Source of the DNA: Rhodobiaceae bacterium
GTDB lineage: Bacteria > Pseudomonadota > Alphaproteobacteria > Rhizobiales > NORP267
Direction of reading: 5' to 3'
Assembly: GCA_020441905.1 (NCBI GenBank)
Contig: JAGRLG010000042.1
Span: forward strand, 1 to 61,826
DNA: 61,826 bases
The translations under genes were made by a program, and so were the position numbers. Under the pieces are notes generated by a model, which ran no database searches, was not told the origin of the DNA, and saw nothing but the letters and a program-made list of their open reading frames with translations. Below are positions 16,369-25,246 of this stretch, in pieces (positions within the stretch are counted from its first letter, which is position 1; every line of letters starts with the position of its first letter).

Positions 16369-17100
16369 ATGGAAAAGCAGGCACCGGGCGCCTCGACCGC
16401 CACCCGCCGCTTCGGCGGCGGGACATGGATCCCGCTCATCCTCGGCCTTGGCGTATTGCTGGCCGCTTTCTCCCTGCCCCTGCTCCTCAGCTACAGCGAA
16501 CCGGCCTTTCTCGATTGCGGCGGGGAGCGCGTCTTTGCCTGCTTCACCGCCAAGATGCGGGCCCTTGGCCCCTGGGGCATCGCCCTGTCGCTGCTGACCA
16601 TGATCCTGGCGGCGCTGACCATGTTTCCCGGCGAGGCGGCGGCCATGGCCAATGGCGCCGTCTATGGCGCGGTATGGGGCAGCGTGCTGTCCTGGAGCGG
16701 CGGTATGATCGGCGCCAATATCGCCTTTGCCGCCGCAAGAGCCGTCGGCCGCCACGCCATCGGCCTGCTGCTATCGAGCGATCACTATGAACGCGTCTCC
16801 GGCTGGAGCGCCCGCGCCGGCCCGCTCGCCCTGATGACCGCGCGCCTCATTCCGCTTTTTCCGTTCTTCGCCGTCAATTACACCGCCGGCCTGATCGCCA
16901 TGCGCTGGTGGCCGTTCAACTGGATTTCGGCCATCGGCATGCTGCCCGCGGCGATAACCTTCTCGACGATGGGCGCCAAGGCCGGAACCATGAGCTGGCT
17001 CAACTGGGTGGCGGTGGTGGCCGGTATCCTGCTGGCCATCTTCCTTCTCGCCCGCGCCGCCCAATGGCTGATCGCAAGGCGCTCGGCCACGCAGCGATAA
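16369..17100 (+). CDS. TVP38/TMEM64 (DedA-like, VTT domain) membrane protein
   Basis: A 243-residue polytopic inner-membrane protein. The VTT core contains FPGEAAAMANGAVYG, a long re-entrant/TM region, and RLIPLFPFFAVNYTAGL, where DedA-type proteins carry their conserved Arg and Pro. Family members act in lipid scrambling or transport and membrane homeostasis; the substrate here is unknown. It converges with the patatin-like gene, with only 6 bp between stops. Confidence 0.85.
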   Translation: MEKQAPGASTATRRFGGGTWIPLILGLGVLLAAFSLPLLLSYSEPAFLDCGGERVFACFTAKMRALGPWGIALSLLTMILAALTMFPGEAAAMANGAVYGAVWGSVLSWSGGMIGANIAFAAARAVGRHAIGLLLSSDHYERVSGWSARAGPLALMTARLIPLFPFFAVNYTAGLIAMRWWPFNWISAIGMLPAAITFSTMGAKAGTMSWLNWVAVVAGILLAIFLLARAAQWLIARRSATQR

Positions 17101-17106
17101 AAGGTT

Positions 17107-19500
17107 TCAGGCCGCGCCGCCGCCCAGGACCTTGGCCCGCACTTTGTCCAACAGGGTGGAATCGGCGTTGAGAAACGGAGCTTCCGCCTTGAGGATCCTG
17201 GCAAAAAGCCTGGCCTTGATGGCGCCGGCATCGATCTCCTTGGGAATGGCGGCCCCGCAGGCGGCATCCAGCACCACATCGACCAGCCTGTCGGCGGCGG
17301 TCAGCCGGCCCCACAGATAGTCGTGTTCGCGATAGCGGCGATTGAAGAAAGCGCCGAAATGGCGAAGGCTGAGTCCCTTGAGCGTGACTTCGCCATCCGC
17401 CGCCTGCAAGGCGCGCGCATCGGCGGGGCTGATGCGATGGATCAGGATTTCGTCGAGTTCGCCCAGATCCTCGCCCTGGAGCATGGGATAGCTCAGAACG
17501 TCGAAGAACGAGAAGCCGACATAGGCGGTGATCAACTCATGGCGGGCCTCGCGATCGAGGAACTCCACCGCCGCGGTGGCGAAGATCTCGTCCACCTCTT
17601 CATCGAGGCGGGCAACATCCATTTGCTGGCCAAGCTGGTCCATCACCTCGCCGATTGCCGAGGTCGCGCTCTCCTCCCGCTCCAGCGCCGCCACCGCAGC
17701 GGCCAGTTCGGGGCCGTAAAAGGCGCCGTCCCAGCGCCTGCGGATATTCTCAAGATGGGCGTAGAGCAGCACCTTGACCCGGTCGAGGTCTTCCGATTTT
17801 CGCGCCGCATCGCCAATCCCGCCGGCGCCGGAATGATACAGCTCGTTGAGGCGGCGAATGACAAAGCGCAGCCGCCGCACCCTGAAATCGACGTCGAACC
17901 GGCGCAGGAACTCTATGTCGCGGGTGCGCACTCCATTGCCGTCCTGGCGGATCGCATCCAGCGCGCCCTGGGCCCAGGCGTTGAGCCGCGTTTCGATCTT
18001 GTCCTCATCGACATTTCTCACCCCGCCGCCGGCAAGCTCGTTGAGCAGCCGCTGCACATGGCCGACGACATTGAGGATCTTGAGGCGGAAATAGCTCTCG
18101 AAAGCGAAACCGGAATTGCGAACCGCCCGCTCATTGGCGGATTCGCGCCAGCGCGCCACCTTGCGCATGGTCGGGCGGCGCGTCGTGCGCGGTCCGATAA
18201 TCTTCTCGACCTGCTGCGCCACCTGGGGGCGGGCAAGGTCGATGACCCGGCGCGCTATGCGGATACGGGCGTTGATCTTCTCCAGCCGCTCCAGTTCCTC
18301 GCGCACCGGTTCATTGGCCGGAATCTCCACCATTGCCGCCAGCATGGTGCGAAACATGCCGGGCACGCCCTCGACCCTTTTCTTGCCCGTCGCCGGGTCG
18401 GGATCGACAAAGACCAGGCGCCGCGACACCTGGCGATGGGCCGGCCGCCCCGAAAGCGCGCCGATGACGGCGGCAAATGGCTTGTCATTGACCGTGCTGC
18501 CATCGATGAAGGCGGCTTGCTCGACGTCGCGCCCCGAGCGCGCGATGGCGCGGAACTTGCCTTCGATGAAACGCCGGCGCGCCGGCCACACCTGCCCGCG
18601 TGCCGCCAGCACCTTGTCCATTTCCTCGATCGTCGCCGGGCGGAAGGCGCCGGGAAAGGAGGCTGTCGCCCGCGCCGCAAAGACAAGACCGGGAACATTG
18701 TCGCGGCCGAACTCGCTGCGCGCCGCGCCATCGACTCCGCGCAAATAGGAGAAGTGGAGGTGGTGCTGGTGTTCGGTTTCGATGATACGTCCGGGGTCGT
18801 AGAGCCGCACCGCCCGGTCATGGCCGTGAAAATCGGTAAGGCTGACAAACAGATCCAGCGCATGGCCGTCGGGCATCAGGGAATGGGCATCGCCGCGCCC
18901 ATTCTCCATTTTCTCGCAGGCATCGAGCATCCACCCCGAGAACCGCTCGCCGGAAAAAGGCGGCTTGAACCAGCGCGAGCGCAGGAACAGGGCGAGCTTG
19001 GTGCGCGTTTCCAAATCGGCGCCGATGGGCTTCCACCAGGTCGAGAACAGCAGCCGGGTCAGCGGCTCAAGGTAGATCTTGCTCCAGCGCGTCGCCGCCG
19101 CCTTGCGGTCCATCAGTTCCATGGCGTCGGCATGCTTGAGCCACATCGCCCGGTGGGCATCCAGCGGCAGGTCGTGGGCCAGGGCGCGGGCCAGCATGAC
19201 GCCATTGACGCCGCCGGCCGAAGACCCGGCGATGACGTCGATGACGACGCGCAGGTCGATTTCGGGAAGCAACGCCTGCAACAGCTCGAAATAGACTTCC
19301 TCGGTGTCGCTCTCGCGCTTGGGATCGTCGTTCAGCGAAGCATAGGAGGTGGCAGGCCCGGTTGGGCTTGTATCGTGGGAGTGCAGGACTTTGGAAGCCC
19401 GCGTCAGCTTGGCAAGTTCGCGGCTGACGCCGTGCATGAACACCGCCAGCGAAACTCCGCCGGTGAGCACCACAGCAAGACGCAGCTCTTTTTCGCGCAT
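17107..19500 (-). CDS. Large patatin-like phospholipase family protein
   Basis: A 797-residue protein. The patatin core near the N-terminus has an oxyanion-type VVLTGGVSLAVFMHGVS, a nucleophile elbow VIAGSSAGGVNGV (GxSxG) and a catalytic Asp in AAFIDGSTVND. A long C-terminal extension without familiar motifs follows (about 420-797), as in the large patatin-like/DUF3376 proteins of actinobacteria and alphaproteobacteria. Lipid acyl hydrolase activity is predicted; the substrate is unknown. The start MREKELRLAVVLTGG was chosen because it immediately precedes the first beta strand. It is convergent with the TVP38-like gene, another membrane-lipid-related family, which may or may not be meaningful. 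Confidence 0.85.
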   Translation of the reverse strand: MREKELRLAVVLTGGVSLAVFMHGVSRELAKLTRASKVLHSHDTSPTGPATSYASLNDDPKRESDTEEVYFELLQALLPEIDLRVVIDVIAGSSAGGVNGVMLARALAHDLPLDAHRAMWLKHADAMELMDRKAAATRWSKIYLEPLTRLLFSTWWKPIGADLETRTKLALFLRSRWFKPPFSGERFSGWMLDACEKMENGRGDAHSLMPDGHALDLFVSLTDFHGHDRAVRLYDPGRIIETEHQHHLHFSYLRGVDGAARSEFGRDNVPGLVFAARATASFPGAFRPATIEEMDKVLAARGQVWPARRRFIEGKFRAIARSGRDVEQAAFIDGSTVNDKPFAAVIGALSGRPAHRQVSRRLVFVDPDPATGKKRVEGVPGMFRTMLAAMVEIPANEPVREELERLEKINARIRIARRVIDLARPQVAQQVEKIIGPRTTRRPTMRKVARWRESANERAVRNSGFAFESYFRLKILNVVGHVQRLLNELAGGGVRNVDEDKIETRLNAWAQGALDAIRQDGNGVRTRDIEFLRRFDVDFRVRRLRFVIRRLNELYHSGAGGIGDAARKSEDLDRVKVLLYAHLENIRRRWDGAFYGPELAAAVAALEREESATSAIGEVMDQLGQQMDVARLDEEVDEIFATAAVEFLDREARHELITAYVGFSFFDVLSYPMLQGEDLGELDEILIHRISPADARALQAADGEVTLKGLSLRHFGAFFNRRYREHDYLWGRLTAADRLVDVVLDAACGAAIPKEIDAGAIKARLFARILKAEAPFLNADSTLLDKVRAKVLGGGAA

Positions 19501-19655
19501 TGGCCCCCCGTCACTTCCCGGCGAGGTTGCTCGCCCGACACTGGCCATGGCGCAAGTTTAGATGAAATGCCCTTCAAAAGTGTCAACTGGCCCTGGCCAG
19601 CCTTGCCGGCCGGCCAAGCGCGCATATGCGGGGCATGTGAAATCGCCCGCGCCCC

Positions 19656-20315
19656 TCAATGGGGTGCATGGACAATCCGGATATAGGGCTTGGGCGCGTT
19701 CCATCCTTGCGGAAATCTGGCCTTTGCCTCGACGTCGCTGAGCGCCCCGATGATGATGACATCCTCGCCCTGTTTCCAGTTCGCCGGCGTTGCCACCTGA
19801 TAGGCGGCCGTCAATTGCAGCGAATCGACCACCCGCAGGACCTCGTCGAAATTGCGCCCGGTGCTCATCGGATAGGTGAGCATCGCCTTGATCTTCTTGT
19901 CCGGGCCGATGATGAACATGGTGCGCACGCTCTGATTGTCCCTTGCCGTGCGATCTCTCACCTTCCCCTTCGCCGCGCGCGGGATCATTCCATAGCGCCT
20001 TGCGACGACGAGATCGGGATCGCCGACAATCGGGAAATTGGGCGCAAAGCCTTGGGATTCCTCGATATCCTTGGCCCACTCGATGTGGAACGCGACCGGG
20101 TCGACCGAATGGCCCAATATTCTGACATTGCGCTTGTCGAACTCGTGCTTCAGCCGGGCCATGTGACCGAGTTCGGTGGTGCAGACCGGCGTGAAGTCCT
20201 TCGGGTGCGAGAACAGGATGCACCAGGAATTGCCCATCCATTTATGAAAACTGATGGGCCCCTGGGTCGTATCGGCTTTGAAATCGGGAGCTCTGTCGCC
20301 AATTTGCAAATGCAT
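19656..20315 (-). CDS. 1-Cys peroxiredoxin (Prx6-like), copy A
   Basis: A 219-residue peroxiredoxin of the 1-Cys Prx6 type. The peroxidatic motif is HPKDFTPVCTTELG and the Arg-containing segment is YPMSTGRNFDEVLRV. The C-terminal arm ends APKPYIRIV, without a resolving Cys motif. It reduces hydrogen peroxide and organic or lipid hydroperoxides. The ATG at 20315 follows a strong Shine-Dalgarno (ggagg). A paralogue lies immediately upstream on the same strand. A perfect 17-bp palindrome about 100 bp upstream may be an operator. Confidence 0.93.
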   Translation of the reverse strand: MHLQIGDRAPDFKADTTQGPISFHKWMGNSWCILFSHPKDFTPVCTTELGHMARLKHEFDKRNVRILGHSVDPVAFHIEWAKDIEESQGFAPNFPIVGDPDLVVARRYGMIPRAAKGKVRDRTARDNQSVRTMFIIGPDKKIKAMLTYPMSTGRNFDEVLRVVDSLQLTAAYQVATPANWKQGEDVIIIGALSDVEAKARFPQGWNAPKPYIRIVHAPH

Positions 20316-20412
20316 TGTTTCCTCCGTGTGCATGCTCTTGCGGCATACGCCTTCGCCCCCCAAGCCGGGGATACGGGCTTATTTTCTTGTCTGCGGAATG
20401 TCGGAATTTGCA

Positions 20413-20429
20413 GGTGCGATAATCGCACC
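20413..20429. promoter_or_regulatory. Perfect 17-bp palindrome upstream of peroxiredoxin A
   Basis: ggtgcgat-a-atcgcacc is an 8-bp perfect inverted repeat around one base, about 98 bp upstream of the ATG. It lacks the T-run of a terminator and looks like a dimeric regulator operator. It does not match the OxyR or PerR consensus that I know. Confidence 0.5.
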
Positions 20430-20479
20430 AAATATGCCGGGCGGGCAAGGTGGAGACGCAATATTCCGGCTCAAGTGCC

Positions 20480-20523
20480 AAAGAAAATCCGGCCGCGCCA
20501 AGGTTGCAGGGCCCGGCCGGATT
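20480..20523 (-). terminator. Intrinsic terminator of peroxiredoxin B
   Basis: aatccggcc (20486-20494) pairs with ggccggatt (20515-20523). On the minus strand the stem is followed by ttctttgg. It lies about 30 bp beyond the copy B stop and separates the two paralogues transcriptionally. Confidence 0.7.
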
Positions 20524-20551
20524 CAATACTGCAACTGCGAAGAAAGACCTA

Positions 20552-21214
20552 TCAGCCCTCAGGTGAAGGAATAATCCGGATATAGGGCTTGGGTGCTTTC
20601 CACCCTTGCGGATATTTCTTCCTGGCGTCCTCGTCGCTGACGGAACCCGCAATAATCACATCCTCGCCCTGCTTCCAGTTGACCGGCGTCGCCACCTGAT
20701 GCTTGGCGGTCAGCTGGATCGAATCTATGACCCGCAGGATCTCGTCGAAATTGCGCCCGGTGCTCATCGGATAGGCCAGGGTAAGCTTGATCTTCTTGTC
20801 CGGCCCGATGACAAAAACGGTGCGCACGGTCTGGTTGTCGATGGCGCTGCGCCCGCTGGCCGGACCCTGCGCCTGGGGATGGATCATGCCGTAGAGGCGG
20901 GCGACATTGAGATTGTCGTCGCCGATCATCGGATAATCCGGCTTGAAGCCCTGCGTTTCCTCGATATCCTTGGCCCATTCGGCATGGTTGTCGACGGCAT
21001 CGATCGACAGCCCGATGATCTTGACATTGCGCTTGTCGAATTCCGGCTTCAGCCGCGCCATATAGCCAAGCTCGGTGGTGCATACGGGCGTAAAATCCTT
21101 GGGGTGCGAAAACAGCACGCACCAGGAATCGCCGATCCACTGATGGAACCGGATCTTGCCCTGGGTGGTTTCGGCCTCGAAATCCGGGGCGGGATCGCCA
21201 ATCTGCAGAAACAT
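20552..21214 (-). CDS. 1-Cys peroxiredoxin (Prx6-like), copy B
   Basis: A 220-residue paralogue of copy A, with the same HPKDFTPVCTTELG active site, MSTGRNFDEILRV and C-terminal APKPYIRII. By eye about two thirds of residues are identical, so this is a tandem gene duplication, probably old. The ATG at 21214 is favoured over the adjacent in-frame GTG (21217) because the aaggag Shine-Dalgarno then has a 7-nt spacer. It has its own promoter candidate and terminator, so the copies may respond to different signals. Confidence 0.93.
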   Translation of the reverse strand: MFLQIGDPAPDFEAETTQGKIRFHQWIGDSWCVLFSHPKDFTPVCTTELGYMARLKPEFDKRNVKIIGLSIDAVDNHAEWAKDIEETQGFKPDYPMIGDDNLNVARLYGMIHPQAQGPASGRSAIDNQTVRTVFVIGPDKKIKLTLAYPMSTGRNFDEILRVIDSIQLTAKHQVATPVNWKQGEDVIIAGSVSDEDARKKYPQGWKAPKPYIRIIPSPEG

Positions 21215-21294
21215 CACTCAACTCCTTTGGATATGCACCGCTGTTCTCGAAAAACCGCCGCGCGCGGCAAGGGAAAGGCGCGGCTGATTGCTAT

Positions 21295-21322
21295 ATATTA
21301 TAACTAAAAGAATTCCGATCAA
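21295..21322 (-). promoter_or_regulatory. Sigma-70-type promoter of peroxiredoxin B
   Basis: On the minus strand ttgatc (21317-21322) and taatat (21295-21300) are separated by 16 bp, in an AT-rich island about 80 bp upstream of the ATG. The rest of the 308-bp divergent region (21215-21522) toward the permease gene is GC-rich and shows no gene. Confidence 0.5.
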
Positions 21323-21522
21323 GACTATTGATTTTGCATACCGTTTCAGCCCGGGGCAAGTGCCCATGGCGTCAAAAAAGAAGTAAATTCCACCGTTCGG
21401 GCGCCGTCGCCCGGCGCGCCGTCACTGACCGGCGCAAGGGTGACAGGCGCCGAAAGAGCGGCTACAGCAGTTCGGCCGGTCGCCGCAATGGCGCCGATGC
21501 CTCGCGCCGGGAGAATGGCTCA

Positions 21523-22272
21523 ATGGCGGAAAACCTGATCCTGGTGGCGGCGGCATTTCTGGCCGGCATCCTCAATTCCATTGCCGGCGGCGGCACCTTT
21601 CTCACCTTTCCCGCCCTGGTCTATGTCGGCGTGCCCCCTGTCGTCGCCAATGCCACCAGCACCGTGGCCGTCTTTCCCGGCTATGCCAGCGCAGCCGCGG
21701 GATTTCGCCGCGAGCTGGCCAGCCTTGGCCGCCGCGACCTTGTCCGCATCGCGCTGATCATGCTGGCGGGCGGCCTTGTCGGCTCGCTGGCGCTGCTGAT
21801 CTCGTCAAACCGGGTGTTCTCGGCCATCGTGCCCTTCCTGCTCCTGATCGCCACCATCACCTTCGCCTTTCAGGACAGGATCCGGGCGTGGACCCAAGCT
21901 TCCGGCAAATCGGTCAAGCCGCAAGGCGCGCTCGGCGCGCTGCTGGTTTCCACCTATGGCGGCTATTTCAATGGCGGTCTGGGGATCATCCTGCTGTCGC
22001 TGTTCTCGCTCTGGGGCATGCGCGACATGCACACCATGAACGGGCTGAAAAGCGGCATGTCCTTCGTCATTTCGGCGATCTCGGTGGCGACCTTCGCCAT
22101 TGCCGGCATCATCCGCTGGCCGGAGGCGCTGATGATGGCGCTCGCCTCCGTCGCCGGCGGATTCGCCGGCGCCTCGCTGGCCCGCGTGCTGGGACGCCGG
22201 ATCGTGCGCATCATCGTCATCATCACCGGCCTGACCATGAGCACAATCTTCTTCTTGCGCATATTCTGGTAG
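21523..22272 (+). CDS. TauE/SafE-family permease
   Basis: A 249-residue membrane protein with about 7-8 TM segments and the two typical family repeats: AFLAGILNSIAGGGTFLTFPALVYVG (split across the first helices, with Gly-rich GGG) and GALLVSTYGGYFNGGLGIILLSL. Members export sulfite, sulfoacetate or other organosulfur anions, or take up anions; the substrate here is unknown. The ATG at 21523 is preceded by gggaga. An upstream extension of the frame is Arg/Ser-rich and unlike a permease, so it was rejected. Confidence 0.87.
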   Translation: MAENLILVAAAFLAGILNSIAGGGTFLTFPALVYVGVPPVVANATSTVAVFPGYASAAAGFRRELASLGRRDLVRIALIMLAGGLVGSLALLISSNRVFSAIVPFLLLIATITFAFQDRIRAWTQASGKSVKPQGALGALLVSTYGGYFNGGLGIILLSLFSLWGMRDMHTMNGLKSGMSFVISAISVATFAIAGIIRWPEALMMALASVAGGFAGASLARVLGRRIVRIIVIITGLTMSTIFFLRIFW

Positions 22273-22282
22273 GCAGTTGCCA

Positions 22283-22312
22283 ATGGATTCCCCGCTTTCG
22301 CGGCAATGACGA
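22283..22312. repeat. REP-like palindromic element, degenerate
   Basis: atggattccccgctttcgcggcaatgacg matches, with a few changes, the common alphaproteobacterial interspersed repeat TGGATTCCCGC-TTTC-GCGGGAATGACG. It lies 10 bp after the permease stop. Confidence 0.65.
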
Positions 22313-22346
22313 AGTTGGTTGATGCAACTGTGCCAAGCGACTAGCC

Positions 22347-22433
22347 GTCACCCCGGCGAAGGCCGCAGTCCAGCTGCGGCATCCCGGTATGTTGCTGCCT
22401 CAGTTCCGGATTCTAAGCCTGCGCCGGAATGAC
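22347..22433. repeat. REP/BIME-like element with inverted ends
   Basis: The 87-bp element begins cgtcaccccggcg and ends cgccggaatgacg; the ends are inverted copies with 11 of 13 bases matching. An internal perfect stem gccgcag-tccag-ctgcggc lies near the left end. It resembles the dispersed non-coding repeats of many alphaproteobacteria. Confidence 0.65.
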
Positions 22434-22549
22434 GACAAGTTGCGTTGGACCACGCAAACGCAAAATGCATATAGGCGGGATGCGGACCGCGCAGTATCTT
22501 GCGCTATGCTCACCGGTTAGCGACTCAACACCGTTGAAGGAGAAACGCC

Positions 22550-22990
22550 ATGCGAGCTTCATCCGCAATTCGCGCAGCCCTCATTGCACTGGTCGCGCTC
22601 GCGGGCGCGGTATTTTCGTCCGCCGCCCAGGCCGAGAGCGGCACCGTCAACTTCCGCGTCATCAAGGCCGGATTCGTCATCGGAGGTTCGGGGGGCGACG
22701 GCACGCTGACCTTTCAGGGCAAGAGATACGCGCTTTCGATCGGCGGCATCAGCTATGGCATCACCTTCGGCGCTTCCGAGACGCGCTTCCGCGGCACCGT
22801 AAGCAATATCCGCCGCGCCTCGGATGTCTCCGGCGTCTATGCCGCGGGCAATGCCGGCGCCGCGCTTGGCGCCGGCGCGCAGGCCATCGTCCTCACCAAT
22901 ACCAAGGGCGCGGTGCTCACCCTCACTGGCCGTTCGGTGGGCGCCATCGTCAGCGCAGATTTGAACGGGCTGGCGATCACGGTGCGCTAG
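22550..22990 (+). CDS. Small exported Gly-rich protein of unknown function
   Basis: A 146-residue protein with a clear signal peptide (ALIALVALAGAVFSSAAQAES). The mature part is about 120 residues of alternating hydrophobic and Gly residues, e.g. GFVIGGSGGDGTLTFQGK, SIGGISYGITFGAS, YAAGNAGAALGAGAQAIVL. The pattern suggests a beta-rich periplasmic or lipid-associated fold and is loosely reminiscent of DUF1134/SYLF proteins, but I cannot place it in a family. The ATG follows gaaggagaa, a strong ribosome-binding site. It stands alone between REP-like elements. Confidence 0.75.
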   Translation: MRASSAIRAALIALVALAGAVFSSAAQAESGTVNFRVIKAGFVIGGSGGDGTLTFQGKRYALSIGGISYGITFGASETRFRGTVSNIRRASDVSGVYAAGNAGAALGAGAQAIVLTNTKGAVLTLTGRSVGAIVSADLNGLAITVR

Positions 22991-23073
22991 GCAGACTTGA
23001 ACCGGGACGCCGCCCCCCTTGAAAACGGGGCCGATTAGCCTGTCGGCAAGCGCTTTGGATCAACGCCAAGGCC

Positions 23074-23103
23074 AATGGACTCCCGCCTGCGCGGGCATGA
23101 CGG
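23074..23103. repeat. REP-like palindromic element
   Basis: atggactcccgcctgcgcgggcatgacg carries a 6-bp stem tcccgc-ctgc-gcggg and the terminal atgacg of the same element family as at 22283. It lies between the converging ends of the small exported gene and thiC. Confidence 0.65.
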
Positions 23104-23136
23104 TATCGGGGGGAGGCGCGGCGCCCCCCTCGCCCC

Positions 23137-25017
<1,881 letters not shown>

Positions 25018-25074
25018 CTAAACTCAAATGAGAGACGAGGGATCCGGGCAGGCTCGGAGCTGGGAAACGGGTTC

Positions 25075-25170
25075 CTGTTCCTTCGCCGGCATGACCCGGA
25101 TCAGGTTCTAAGGGTTCGGCTTCTTCCCTCCCGAAGCCGTCTCAGTGCCGTTGACGGGCACACCCCCCGG
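25075..25170 (-). promoter_or_regulatory. TPP riboswitch (THI element) of thiC
   Basis: On the minus strand the leader contains the conserved ctgaga near the 5' end, a gcttcggga-ttc variable stem, and the second conserved block aacctgatccgggtcatg followed by ccggcgaagg. These are the pyrimidine- and pyrophosphate-sensing halves of the TPP aptamer. It ends about 70 nt before the thiC ATG, leaving room for an expression platform that could mask the aggag at 25012. Confidence 0.93.
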
Positions 25171-25246
25171 AAACAATCTCGATTACAATGGTGCACCCCG
25201 GCGGTGGCGGCAAGGGGTATCGCGCCCGCAACCGGTGCTTTTCGTG

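Noticed and set aside
17323..19686. Long plus-strand open frame (787 codons) opposite the patatin-like gene
   Set aside because: It is the antisense shadow of a strongly conserved gene in GC-rich DNA. Its translation is His/Arg/Ala-rich with no domain, and similar shadows lie opposite cheA, thiC, ftsH and tkt.
21328..21522. Upstream extension of the TauE/SafE permease
   Set aside because: The Arg/Ser-rich stretch would precede the first TM helix of a family that starts directly with it.
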